Shown here piece by piece: positions 8,084 to 15,843 of a DNA stretch of 64,000 nucleotides. The translations under genes were made by a program, and so were the position numbers. The notes under the pieces are model-generated. The model was given only the letters and a program-made list of their open reading frames with translations, was not told the DNA's origin and did no database searches. This DNA is from Streptomyces pacificus (GTDB lineage: Bacteria > Actinomycetota > Actinomycetes > Streptomycetales > Streptomycetaceae). Each line of letters starts with the position of its first letter. The first letter of the stretch is position 1. The stretch lies in the NCBI RefSeq assembly GCF_011766325.1, contig NZ_BLLG01000002.1, forward strand, positions 186,001 to 250,000. The letters run 5' to 3'.

Positions 8084-9160
8084 TCACGAAGGGGAGTTCC
8101 CGCCGTCCGGTCGCCGGCCCCTCCCCTCTCGCGAATCGCTCTCCTCCCGCGACGCCATCCCTTCCCGCGGATCCCCACCATGCTGTGCGTCCCGCTGCGC
8201 GGAAGGCGCCTCGTCCCCGGGCTCACCGCGGGCAGGAGGGCGCCGCAGACTCAGCGCGACGGACACCGCCAGCACCACCGCGATCACGGCCAGGTTCACG
8301 GACGACGGGATCTCGGGGATACCGGTGCTGATCAGTTCGTGGGACGCCTGGAGGATCAGCTTCACGGCGATGAAGGAGAGGATCAGCGCGAGGCCCGTGC
8401 CAAGGTAGTGGAACCGGTCCAGCAACCCGGCGAGCAGGAAGTACAGGGCGCGCAGGCCGAGGATGGCGAAAGCGTTGCTGGTGTAGACGATGAAGGCGTC
8501 ATCGCTGATCGCGAGGACGGCGGGGACGCTGTCCACGGCGAAGACGAGGTCGGCCGCCTCGATCGCGACGACGACCGCGAGGAGCGGGGTGGCGACCCGC
8601 CGTCCGCCCTCCCTGACGGTGAACCTCATCCCCGCGTACTCGTCGCTCACCGGCATGAACCTGCGCAGCATGCGTACGGCGATGCTCTGGCCCGGGTCGA
8701 AGCTGTCCTCCTCCTTGAGGATCTTGTAGGTGCTGTAGAAGAGGACCGCGGCGAAGGCGTACAGCACCCCGGTGAAACGGCTGACCACTGCCACGCCGGC
8801 GGTGAGGAAGAGTCCTCGGAACACCAGGGCGCCGATGACACCGAGGAACAGCACCCGGTGCTGGTAGGCACGGGGCACCTTGAAATAGGCGAAGATCAGG
8901 GCGAAGACGAAGAGGTTGTCGACCGAAAGGCTCTTCTCCAGCAGCCAGGCGGTCGTGTACTCCACGCTGGGCGTCGTGCCCAAGACCAGGAAGACGACCC
9001 CGCCGAAGAGCAGGGCGAGACCGACCCACACGCCGCTCCACACGGCGGCTTCCCTGAACCCGATGACATGAGCCTCGCGGTGCGCCAGCAGGTCGACGGC
9101 CAGCGACACCACCACCGTGACGGCGAACGCCGCCCACAGCCAGATCGGTACGTCCAGCAC
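8084..9160 (-). CDS. TerC/Alx family integral membrane protein
   Basis: This 358-residue protein has about nine hydrophobic helices. It carries family motifs EKSLSVDNLFVF near residue 75 and AIEAADLVFAVDSVPAVLAI near 200, with the paired acidic residues thought to coordinate metal. TerC proteins export Mn2+ or Ca2+ or support metallation of secreted proteins, and they confer tellurite resistance when inside ter operons; no ter genes are seen here. The start is GTG 9160 with GAGGGGG upstream. The last 60 residues are polar and rich in Arg/Asp/Ser, a cytoplasmic tail longer than usual. I saw no Mn riboswitch-like leader. Confidence 0.85.
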   Translation of the reverse strand: MLDVPIWLWAAFAVTVVVSLAVDLLAHREAHVIGFREAAVWSGVWVGLALLFGGVVFLVLGTTPSVEYTTAWLLEKSLSVDNLFVFALIFAYFKVPRAYQHRVLFLGVIGALVFRGLFLTAGVAVVSRFTGVLYAFAAVLFYSTYKILKEEDSFDPGQSIAVRMLRRFMPVSDEYAGMRFTVREGGRRVATPLLAVVVAIEAADLVFAVDSVPAVLAISDDAFIVYTSNAFAILGLRALYFLLAGLLDRFHYLGTGLALILSFIAVKLILQASHELISTGIPEIPSSVNLAVIAVVLAVSVALSLRRPPARGEPGDEAPSAQRDAQHGGDPREGMASREESDSREGRGRRPDGGNSPS

Positions 9161-9259
9161 GAAGGCCCCCTCGCACGGGCGGGGGTTGATGTGTGTCCTC
9201 GTGAAGAGTCTGACGCAGGGGCCCTGGCTTGTCGTGCGCGCGGCGTTGCCCCCGGCGGC

Positions 9260-10420
9260 TCAGGCGGTCCCGTCTCCGCGCAGCGTGCGGCGCTGGGCGA
9301 GTCGGTCGATGTCCCCCGCGGTGATGACGCCCACGAGTCTCCCGCCGTCCACCACCAGGATCGGCAGGCCGGCGCTCCGGGGCCGGATGTCCCTGACGAC
9401 TTTCTCCAGCAGGTCATCCGGTGCGCACGTGGTGCACAGGGACAACGGGACGGCCACGTCGCGCAGGCGGAGCGTGTCCCGTCGGGCCGCCGGGATCGCG
9501 GAGAGTCCGGGCAGTTGGAGGAGGCCACTGGGACGGCCCTCGAAGTCCAGCAGCGGTACGGCCGCGTGGCGGCCGTGTGCGGAGAGACCGGAAGGGCCGG
9601 AAGGGCCGGAAGGGTCATCGAAGTAGCGCTGCACGGTGATCCAGTCGGGGGCCGTCTCGACAGGCCCGGCCATGATGTCCGAGGCGCGTACGCCTCCGAG
9701 GGCCGTGGTCAGGGAAGCCTGCCGCCGCTCGGCATTGGCGACGACGACGACGAAGAACCCGAGCACGGCCAGCCACAGCCCGCTCCACGAACCGCGCAGC
9801 ACGGCCAGCCACCCGACGGCGATCAGCAGGATGCCGAGGATCTGCCCGCCCCGTCCCGCCGCCCGCTCGGCACGCTCCCGGTCTCCGGTGCGCCACCACA
9901 TCAGGGCCTGCACCACCCGGCCGCCGTCGAGCGGTGCCGCCGGCAGGAGGTTGAACACGGCGACGAGCAGGTTGACCCAGCCGAGCCACAGCAGCACGGC
10001 GGTGGGGACCGCCCAGCCCGGTCCCGCGGCCAGACCCATCCCGGCACCGAGTGCCGCTCCCCCGACGGCCAGGCTGGTGAGGGGCCCGCTGACCGCGACG
10101 AGGAAGGCCGCTCCCGGGGCTGACGGCCGGTCCATCCGGGTCACGCCGCCGAGCGCCCACAGGGTGACGTCGTGGACCGGGATGCCTTTGCGCCGTGCGG
10201 TGAGCGCGTGTGCGGTCTCATGGGCCAGCAGGCTGAGCAGGAGCAGCATGGCGCCGGCGAGTCCGGCGACGGTATAGGCGGTCGCGGAGCGTCCCGGGGT
10301 CCAGGCGGGGAGCGTCTGGCTGCCCAGGCTGTACCCGAAGAGGACGATCAGCAGGGGCACCGTCCAGTGGACGCTGAGTGGCACCCCGAAGACGCGTCCG
10401 ATCCGGAGTGAGTTGTTCAT
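9260..10420 (-). CDS. site-2 protease (M50) with C-terminal CBS domain pair
   Basis: From ATG 10420 (AGGAGG seven bases upstream) the protein has 386 residues. Residues 1-225 are membrane-embedded with the zinc motif AHETAHAL (HExxH) near residue 66 and NLLPAAPLDGGR near 165, supplying the third Asp ligand. Residues about 230-375 form two CBS modules (ASDIMAGPVE and ILVVDGGRLVGVITAGDI), which in this family sense adenine nucleotides. It probably cleaves membrane-bound substrates in response to energy state. The Gly/Pro/Ser run [11 protein letters not shown] inside the CBS region is a small codon repeat. It is translationally coupled (ATGA) to the DUF3040 gene upstream. Confidence 0.88.
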   Translation of the reverse strand: MNNSLRIGRVFGVPLSVHWTVPLLIVLFGYSLGSQTLPAWTPGRSATAYTVAGLAGAMLLLLSLLAHETAHALTARRKGIPVHDVTLWALGGVTRMDRPSAPGAAFLVAVSGPLTSLAVGGAALGAGMGLAAGPGWAVPTAVLLWLGWVNLLVAVFNLLPAAPLDGGRVVQALMWWRTGDRERAERAAGRGGQILGILLIAVGWLAVLRGSWSGLWLAVLGFFVVVVANAERRQASLTTALGGVRASDIMAGPVETAPDWITVQRYFDDPSGPSGPSGLSAHGRHAAVPLLDFEGRPSGLLQLPGLSAIPAARRDTLRLRDVAVPLSLCTTCAPDDLLEKVVRDIRPRSAGLPILVVDGGRLVGVITAGDIDRLAQRRTLRGDGTA

Positions 10421-10872
10421 GGCCGCCTCCTGCCCGCCCGGGAGGGGTCGGGTCGCGACCGGACGGGTGGGCAGGCGTCTGCAGCGGTGCGCCGGCGGCG
10501 CCCGCGAAGCGGTGCTCCCGGCGCGTGGCGGGGCTCGCTCTGGGTCGGCACTCCAGCACCGGGTCCCCTCGGGGTCCCCGGGTCGGGATCGGCCCTGTCC
10601 GGACTGCCGCTGAGCAGCGCGGTGAGGAAGAGGCCGAGGACCGCTGTGACGGCGATCAAAGCGAGAGCGGTGATCTTGCGGTTGCGCCGCTTCTCGGTGT
10701 CCGCGGGGCCGGTTCCCGGGTCCGGCTCCCTCACGTCGGCGGACTGCGCCCACGGCTCCTCGGTGAACTGCCGGTTGAGGGCGTCCATGGTGGCCGCCAG
10801 ACCGGGGTCGTCCCGGGCGAGGCGCCGTTCGAGGTGCGCGAGGATGCGTCCGTCGTCCCTACCGGAGTTCAT
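10417..10872 (-). CDS. DUF3040-like small membrane protein
   Basis: From ATG 10872 the product has 151 residues. The N-terminal part ILAHLERRLARDDPGLAATM matches the acidic/amphipathic opening of DUF3040 proteins, followed by a single membrane helix near residues 68-90 (KITALALIAVTAVLGLFLTALL) and a long Pro/Arg-rich tail. An in-frame extension to 10938 is possible but lacks character. The TGA overlaps the start of the site-2 protease, so the two are co-translated. It might be a substrate or anchor for the protease, an inference from coupling only. Confidence 0.65.
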   Translation of the reverse strand: MNSGRDDGRILAHLERRLARDDPGLAATMDALNRQFTEEPWAQSADVREPDPGTGPADTEKRRNRKITALALIAVTAVLGLFLTALLSGSPDRADPDPGTPRGPGAGVPTQSEPRHAPGAPLRGRRRRTAADACPPVRSRPDPSRAGRRRP

Positions 10873-11037
10873 GCGACACCCCCCGGGAGGTGGCGGACGA
10901 GCTCGGGGGCGGACCGGGTCCGGGGCAAGGCATGGCATCCCCTCGCACAGGGTTGTCCACTGGCTCTACTCACGGGCTACCCGTGCGCCCGTGCCCGACC
11001 CGCGGTGCCCGTGGGGTGGGGAAGGCGGTCTCAGCCA

Positions 11038-11080
11038 CCCGTTCTTGCCGAACCACGGCAAGAACCACGGCAAGAACGGG
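11038..11080. repeat. nested inverted and direct repeats (alternative hairpins)
   Basis: CCCGTTCTTGCCG (11038-11050) pairs perfectly with CGGCAAGAACGGG (11068-11080), a 13-bp stem. The loop contains a second copy of CGGCAAGAAC (11056-11065), which can pair with the same left arm. The right side is a 12-bp direct repeat CCACGGCAAGAA. Two mutually exclusive hairpins are therefore possible. Confidence 0.7.
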
Positions 11081-11670
11081 CAGGGAGGCGGTCTCCGGTC
11101 AGGCCGCGTTGCCCTGCGCCGACGGGCTCGGGGCCGGCCGGATACAGGCACGCACATCGCCCGGGCTCCCCGCGCCCAACGGCCGGTGCGCCCGGCGCAC
11201 ACCGTGTGGTACGGCCTCGTACCGCGGCGGGCGGCCGGCCGCCCGGGAGCGATGACCGTCCGTACGTTCGCCGGTGGCGCGCCCGCGCGGCACCCGCGCC
11301 GCTGCCGCCGGCGCCCGTGTGGTCGAGGTTCCGGAGCCGCTGACCCCCGTCCGGCGGCTCCGGAACCCCCGGCCGCCCACGGGGCGGCCGGCTTTCGGCG
11401 GCGCCGCTGGGTGCGGCGGGCCAAGGCGGTGGGGCGGGCCCCATGCGGTCGCGGGCTCCACCCTGCGCAGGTGGCGGGCCGCGCCCGCACTCGACCGGGG
11501 CATCGGCGGGTTCCGAGCCCGCCGGTGCCGGTGGGGGGCCGCGCCCTCCCGCCCGGGCTTCGACGGCCCCGCAGCCCGCCGGGTGCCGCACACGGGCGGT
11601 GCGGACCGGGCACCTCGCCCTGCCGACCTCTGCAACTCGGACCCGCCTCCCTTCCCGCCTCCCTTCCCGG

Positions 11671-11709
11671 CACCCGCACCCGCACCCGCACCCGCACCCG
11701 CACCCGCAC
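11671..11709. repeat. CACCCG hexanucleotide array
   Basis: Six and a half perfect copies of CACCCG run from 11671 to 11709, preceded by CTTCCCGCCTCC-type pyrimidine-rich sequence. It lies outside any called gene. A perfect array is prone to slippage. Confidence 0.85.
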
Positions 11710-11871
11710 GGACGAACTCCGGTGTACGGGCTTGGCTTCCCCGGCTTCCTTTCACGGCACCAGTGAACGGAACCTCTTGCCACCGGCACACGGCTGTTGC
11801 CCGTGCCCGGCAGCGAGGATCGCCCTTCGCCTGCGCCGGTCAGACTGTGACAGGCCGAGCACGCTTCCGGC

Positions 11872-11890
11872 ATTGCCGGATCCCGGCAAT
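11872..11890. terminator. short hairpin followed by an AT-rich patch
   Basis: ATTGCCGG (11872-11879) pairs with CCGGCAAT (11883-11890) across a 3-base loop, followed by CTTTATG on the plus strand. It resembles a compact terminator, but no gene is recognised just upstream. Confidence 0.35.
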
Positions 11891-12454
11891 CTTTATGTGC
11901 CATTGATTCCTATGCCCGCTCATGGCACCTGCCCATGAGGTCGTACTCCCGCCACGGGGCAGCCGGCCCACCCGCCGCAGCAGCGGGACCGCCGCGCCAG
12001 GGCCGGCCACCGACCTGCCGCACCGCCGCGGGATCACCCCGGCGAACGGGCCCGCCACTCCTCCTCGTACGGGATCCCGCCCGAGCGCGCACCGCCGCAG
12101 ACGACGTGCCGCGGCGCCACCACGGCGACGGGCCGTGAGGACCGGACGACCGGCACGGCTCCGCTGGAGCACGGCTCCTTCCGAGCCGTGGGCGACGGTG
12201 TTCGCCGCGATCAGGCGAGAGAAGACGAGGTGCGGGTCGGGACGCGGCACGAGGGCTCCGGCGGCGCGCGGGAGCGCCCCGGCAGCAGCGCGGCCCAGGC
12301 TGCCGCCGAGGGCGATCGTGCGGGGAGCCCCACGGGTTCAGCGCGGTGATCACGATGGCGGCCGCGGTTCCCGGCAGCGGCGTGGAGACGGCCTCCCGCC
12401 TCCGCCCGGGTACCCCGGGCCGGGGCCGGCGCCGGGGTGCCCCAGCCGGCCTGG

Positions 12455-12961
12455 CTAGCGGTCCGCCCAGCCCAGGGGGTACATCGCACTGTCCGCGGCA
12501 GGTGCGTTCGGCTCGCCCCCCGCCTCGTTGAAGGCGTTGAGCGCCCCGACCAGCGCGGCGCGCTGACCGCAGGCCATCCTCTCCACGATCGTCGCGATCT
12601 CGCGTCGGCGCCGGTCCGTGACGTCCTCGACGAGAGCGCTGCCCTCGGGTGTGAGTCGCAGCACCGTCTCCCGCCGGTTCTCCGGGTTCGTCTGCCGGTC
12701 CGCCAGGCCTGCCGCGATCAGGCGGTCGATCATGCGCATCGCCGTGGAGGGGTTGACGCCGAGCCGCTCGGCGAGCACCACGAGCTTGGCCGGCCCGTGC
12801 ATCGAGAGCACCACCAGGAGGCGGAACTGCGGCAGCGTCACCCGGTCCTCGACCGCGGCCAGGGAGCGGGCGGAGACGGCGACCAGCAGCCGGGACGCCG
12901 TGAGTACCGCGCGCGTCACGGCGTCGACGTCGTCGACATGCTGTTGCCCTTGTTCGGTCAT
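12455..12961 (-). CDS. MarR-family transcriptional regulator
   Basis: This 168-residue protein has the MarR winged-helix core at residues about 42-115 (LPQFRLLVVLSMHGPAKLV, LAERLGVNPSTAMRMIDRL as recognition helix, then the wing NRRETVLRLTPEG) and flanking dimerisation helices. The C-terminus ends MYPLGWADR. ATG 12961 overlaps the TGA of the SpoIIE phosphatase (ATGA), so the two are co-expressed. MarR proteins usually sense aromatic or oxidant ligands. Target genes are not evident, and autoregulation of this two-gene unit is the simplest guess. Confidence 0.87.
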   Translation of the reverse strand: MTEQGQQHVDDVDAVTRAVLTASRLLVAVSARSLAAVEDRVTLPQFRLLVVLSMHGPAKLVVLAERLGVNPSTAMRMIDRLIAAGLADRQTNPENRRETVLRLTPEGSALVEDVTDRRRREIATIVERMACGQRAALVGALNAFNEAGGEPNAPAADSAMYPLGWADR

Positions 12962-14154
12962 AACCCTTTTCTACCCTCCACGATCGGTGTGGCGGCCGCG
13001 CCCGGCACCCGGGGGACCGTGCCGCCGATCACATCCGCTCGGTGGTAGCGGAGCAGCAGCATGGCCGCGTCGTCGTGGAGTGGCCCCTCGGCATGCTGGA
13101 CCAGGTCGCCGCGCAGCGCCAGCAGGGCGGACTCGGGATCGGGGTCCCTGAGCAGACCGGCACGTTCGTCCAGGGGGTAGAAGCGGTCGGCCGGGTCGCG
13201 GGCCTCGGAGACACCGTCCGTGTACAGCAGGATCTGGTCACCCGGCGCGAAGTCCGCCCGGTAGGGTTCGGGGCCCTTCGCCCCGTGCAGCCCGAGCCCC
13301 AGCGGCAGCGCGGGCACCGGCGGCTCCGCGAAGCCGACCCGGCCGTCGGGCCGCAGGAGCATGGGTGCGGGGTGGCCGTAGTTGAGCAGCGTCACCCTCC
13401 CGTCGTTCCCGACCTCCGCCAGAACGGCCGTGACGAACCTCTCGCCCTGGAGTTCCCGGTCGGCGACCCGCTCGAGTCGGGCGCCGACACCGGCCAGGTC
13501 CGGCTCGTCGTGCGCGGCCTCGCGGAACGCGCCGAGCACGAGGGCGGCCGTCTCGACCGCGTCCAGCCCCTTGCCCTGGACGTCCCCCACGATCACCCGG
13601 ACGCCGGTGGGTGCGGCCACCACCTCGTACAGATCGCCGCCGATGCGCGCTTCGGCGACAGCGGAGGTGTACGAGACCGCCACCCGGAGGGGGCCGGCGC
13701 TGCGCGGAACCGGCCTCAGCAGCACCCGCTGGGCGACCTCGGCGATCGACCTGACACTGGCCAGTTCGGCCTCCCTGCGCTGCCTCATCACCGCGGCGAC
13801 CAGCCCGGCCACGGTCACTCCCGCCACGGACGCCAGCGCCGTCCAGCCCCTGCGGGTCTCGAACAGGCCGTCGTACAGGCCGAGCGTGAGGCACAGCAGC
13901 ATCGCGAGTGCGCCGATCATGGCCGTCCTGCGCCAGCCCCCGACCAGCCCGGCGAAGGCGGGGCCCAGGGAGACGAGGGGGAGGAACCCCGTCGAGGGGC
14001 CCGCCGTCACGTCGACGGCGGTGACCACGGCCATGACGCCGTACGGGAGGACGGACAGCACGGCGGAGCGCCGCGGAGTCGCTTCGGGCATCACGGGATC
14101 CCACGGTGTACGAGGGGCGGTGCGGGCGGCTGCGAGCGAGGGGTCCGGCACCAC
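12958..14154 (-). CDS. membrane-anchored SpoIIE/RsbU-type PP2C phosphatase
   Basis: From GTG 14154 the product has 398 residues. ATG 14091 (MPEATPRRS, 377 residues) is an equally good start, and neither has a strong ribosome site. Four hydrophobic helices span residues about 30-130. The SpoIIE catalytic domain follows, with metal-binding acids in ARIGGDLYEV, VGDVQGKG, LLYTDGVSEARD and HDDAAMLLLRY. Such phosphatases dephosphorylate anti-anti-sigma factors to release stress sigma factors. No sensor domain apart from the membrane region is present. It is translationally coupled to the downstream MarR gene. Confidence 0.85.
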   Translation of the reverse strand: MVPDPSLAAARTAPRTPWDPVMPEATPRRSAVLSVLPYGVMAVVTAVDVTAGPSTGFLPLVSLGPAFAGLVGGWRRTAMIGALAMLLCLTLGLYDGLFETRRGWTALASVAGVTVAGLVAAVMRQRREAELASVRSIAEVAQRVLLRPVPRSAGPLRVAVSYTSAVAEARIGGDLYEVVAAPTGVRVIVGDVQGKGLDAVETAALVLGAFREAAHDEPDLAGVGARLERVADRELQGERFVTAVLAEVGNDGRVTLLNYGHPAPMLLRPDGRVGFAEPPVPALPLGLGLHGAKGPEPYRADFAPGDQILLYTDGVSEARDPADRFYPLDERAGLLRDPDPESALLALRGDLVQHAEGPLHDDAAMLLLRYHRADVIGGTVPRVPGAAATPIVEGRKGL

Positions 14155-14172
14155 CGCGGACCGACGCTTGAT

Positions 14173-14191
14173 TTAGCCTATGCAAAACTTA
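14173..14191. promoter_or_regulatory. possible DtxR/DmdR-type iron box
   Basis: TTAGCCTATGCAAAACTTA matches the actinobacterial iron-box consensus TTAGGTTAGGCTAACCTAA at 13 of 19 positions in my hand alignment. It lies in a conspicuously AT-rich patch between the divergent phosphatase gene (14154) and the small ORF at 14271. It is unverified, and the match is imperfect on the right arm. Confidence 0.3.
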
Positions 14192-14270
14192 CCCTCCCGA
14201 AGCATTTCGGTGGGATCTCGTTACCGAACCGACAGCCACCACGGCGCAGCCGCTCGAACCGGAGGTGCAG

Positions 14271-14441
14271 GTGGATTCCTCGGCCCCCGCCCCCGGACGG
14301 CCGCGCGCCTACCCGGGGCTGCGCACCGATGGGACGTCCGAGGGGGACCGCGAGGCCGGACGGCTCAGCCCGTTCGTCCGGCTGGAGTGCGACCCCGCGT
14401 GCCACCGCCCCCGCGGCCGCGGGCGGACGGCCGGCGGATGA
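14271..14441 (+). CDS. 56-residue hypothetical protein
   Basis: GTG 14271 follows GGAGG (14261-14265) with five bases of spacing. The product opens VDSSAPAPGRPRAYPGLRTD, with SPFVRLECDPACHRP in the second half and a TGA at 14439-14441. Third positions are almost all G or C across the frame, as in true genes here. Two Cys four residues apart (CDPAC) could bind a metal or form a disulfide. No family was recognised. The AT-rich patch with an iron-box-like sequence lies about 80 bases upstream and may contain its promoter. Confidence 0.45.
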   Translation: MDSSAPAPGRPRAYPGLRTDGTSEGDREAGRLSPFVRLECDPACHRPRGRGRTAGG

Positions 14442-14612
14442 CATGGGGCCGGTCGGCCGGAGCCCGCGGCCGGGGACGGCTCCCCGCCATCGGTGAACGC
14501 GCCCGCCGCCTGATCCGTACTGCTGACTGCGTGCCGTGCCAGCCGCCGTACAACAGCTTCCGGGCGAATTGAACGAGCACGAGCAAGTACTCCATGCCGA
14601 CCGGGAGGCATC

Positions 14613-15383
14613 ATGCGTTCCAATCGAAGCGCAGCCGCATCCACCACTTCGAGGACGATAGGGGTGGTCCTGGCCGTCTGCGCGGTCATCGCCACCGCCC
14701 TCATCGTCACGCGGGGAGGCGACGAGGAGGCGTCGGCCTCGCAGGCGCCCGCAGGGACCACCGCCCAGAACGGCTACGGCCAGTCCGGAACCGAGGGGTA
14801 CGGGCACTCGTCCGACGCCGGGCATGACACCGGGGCCGAAGGCTCCGATGCGGAAGCCGAGGGCAGCGCGGCCCAGGGCGGCAAGGCGGAGCGGTCCGGG
14901 CCCCAGCCGGTGACCGAGGTGGACAAGACGTTCCTGGTCGCGGTCCGGCAGGCGGGCCTGTGGGAGATCCCCGCGGGCCGGCTCGCCCAGACGAACGCGT
15001 CCAGCGAGGCGGTCAAGCGCGCCGGACTGCACCTGATGGACGGGCACAGCAAGCTCGACCAGCTGGTCCGCGAGGATGCCGAGATCCTCGGCGTGCCGAT
15101 CCCCGACCAGGCCACACCGGAGCAGCAGGGCTGGGTCGAGCAGATGGAGAACGCCCGGGGAGCCGAGTTCGACCGCATCTTCGCGAACCTTCTGCGGGCG
15201 TCCCACGGAAAGATCTTCGCCACCATCGGCGAGGTCAGGGCCGCCTCGCAGAACGACCTCATCCGCCGCCACGCCCGGCAGGCCAACCAGACGGTGCTGG
15301 ACCACCTGGAGGTCCTGGAGGACACCGGCCTGGTCGACAGCGCGACCTTCGCCGAGGTGGAGGAGGCCGTGACCGCGAAGTAG
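14613..15383 (+). CDS. DUF4142 (ferritin-like four-helix) envelope protein
   Basis: This 256-residue protein has an N-terminal hydrophobic segment (TIGVVLAVCAVIATALIVTR) that is either a signal peptide or an anchor, then a low-complexity Gly/Ser/Glu linker to about residue 95. The DUF4142 helical domain follows (DKTFLVAVRQAGLWEIPAGR, ..LHLMDGHSKLDQLV, GAEFDRIFANLLRASHGK). DUF4142 proteins have a ferritin-like bundle, and no canonical di-iron ligand set was verified. ATG 14613 is preceded by GGGAGG. It is monocistronic, and a similar 13-bp operator occurs 44 bases after its stop, belonging to the next promoter region. Confidence 0.82.
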   Translation: MRSNRSAAASTTSRTIGVVLAVCAVIATALIVTRGGDEEASASQAPAGTTAQNGYGQSGTEGYGHSSDAGHDTGAEGSDAEAEGSAAQGGKAERSGPQPVTEVDKTFLVAVRQAGLWEIPAGRLAQTNASSEAVKRAGLHLMDGHSKLDQLVREDAEILGVPIPDQATPEQQGWVEQMENARGAEFDRIFANLLRASHGKIFATIGEVRAASQNDLIRRHARQANQTVLDHLEVLEDTGLVDSATFAEVEEAVTAK

Positions 15384-15426
15384 ACGCGGCCACGCGGCCG
15401 GCCCGCGGCGGTGCTGGATCATTCCT

Positions 15427-15439
15427 TTGCACTGTGCAA
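15427..15439. promoter_or_regulatory. palindromic operator copy 1 (TTGCACTGTGCAA)
   Basis: TTGCACTGTGCAA is a perfect 6+1+6 palindrome identical to the one at 15683-15695, with flanking T and AT bases also shared. The two centres are 256 bp apart in the 460-base gap 15384-15843. It is a probable dimeric repressor site. Confidence 0.6.
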
Positions 15440-15474
15440 TCCTTCGGGGGGCGGCGCCGACTCGCCGGAGGAGC

Positions 15475-15509
15475 GGACCCGCTCGCCCGTGAGGCGCGCG
15501 AGCGGGTCC
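15475..15509. terminator. 12-bp stem hairpin between two operator copies
   Basis: GGACCCGCTCGC (15475-15486) pairs perfectly with GCGAGCGGGTCC (15498-15509) around an 11-base loop. It lies 92 bases after the DUF4142 stop, so it probably terminates that gene. It also sits between the paired operators, where it may insulate the PucR promoter. Confidence 0.6.
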
Positions 15510-15670
15510 AGCCGTGACGCTCGGCGGCTCTGCGCCACCCCCGGCTCCGGACACGCACACCGGCCCCCTCCGGGTCGGCCGCAAGGAGGTGCGGTCCGGA
15601 GCCGGCCGCCGCGCAGAGGCCCGGAAGAAGGCACCGGAAGAAGATGAAGAAGATGACGGCACCATGCCTC

Positions 15671-15701
15671 TGGCACAGGATTTTGCACTGTGCAATAATC
15701 T
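15671..15701 (+). promoter_or_regulatory. promoter overlapped by operator copy 2
   Basis: TGGCAC at 15671-15676 and CAATAAT around 15693-15699 form a plausible -35/-10 pair with about 17 bases between. The perfect palindrome TTGCACTGTGCAA (15683-15695) fills the spacer and touches the -10, the classic position for repression. The nearest downstream gene is the PucR regulator at 15844. Confidence 0.55.
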
Positions 15702-15843
15702 CGGCAGAGGAGGGCCCGTCAACAGGCAGGCCCATGCCTGGGAGCTGAGGCACTGGCACGGTGACGCAGTCTTCACACGCCCGTCTGCTGCCGGCGGCCC
15801 TCCTCGCCAAGTGCGTTCTGCCGTCCTTCGGCAGAATGGCGGT

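Larger units (their letters stand above)
10873..12454. other. 1.6-kb gene-poor region with repeats and possible gene remnants
   Basis: No intact gene was recognised on either strand. Frames here are Arg/Pro/Gly-rich shadows that lack ribosome sites and domains. On the minus strand between about 12330 and 11960, stretches that look protein-like change frame (for example NTVAHGSEGAVLQRSR in one frame and RPVAVVAPRHVVCGG then GGIPYEEEW in another), as if a gene had decayed. The region also holds a nested hairpin (11038-11080), a hexanucleotide array (11671-11709) and an AT-flanked hairpin (11872-11890), listed separately. Confidence 0.4.

Noticed and set aside
9161..9259. Mn-sensing yybP-ykoY riboswitch before the TerC gene
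   Set aside because: The 99-base leader lacks the conserved paired loops of that riboswitch as far as can be seen; no such call is made.
11840..12250. 136-codon minus-strand frame as a gene
   Set aside because: Composition turns Arg-rich after the first 45 residues, there is no ribosome site, and protein-like segments lie in different frames. It is treated as a possible remnant only.
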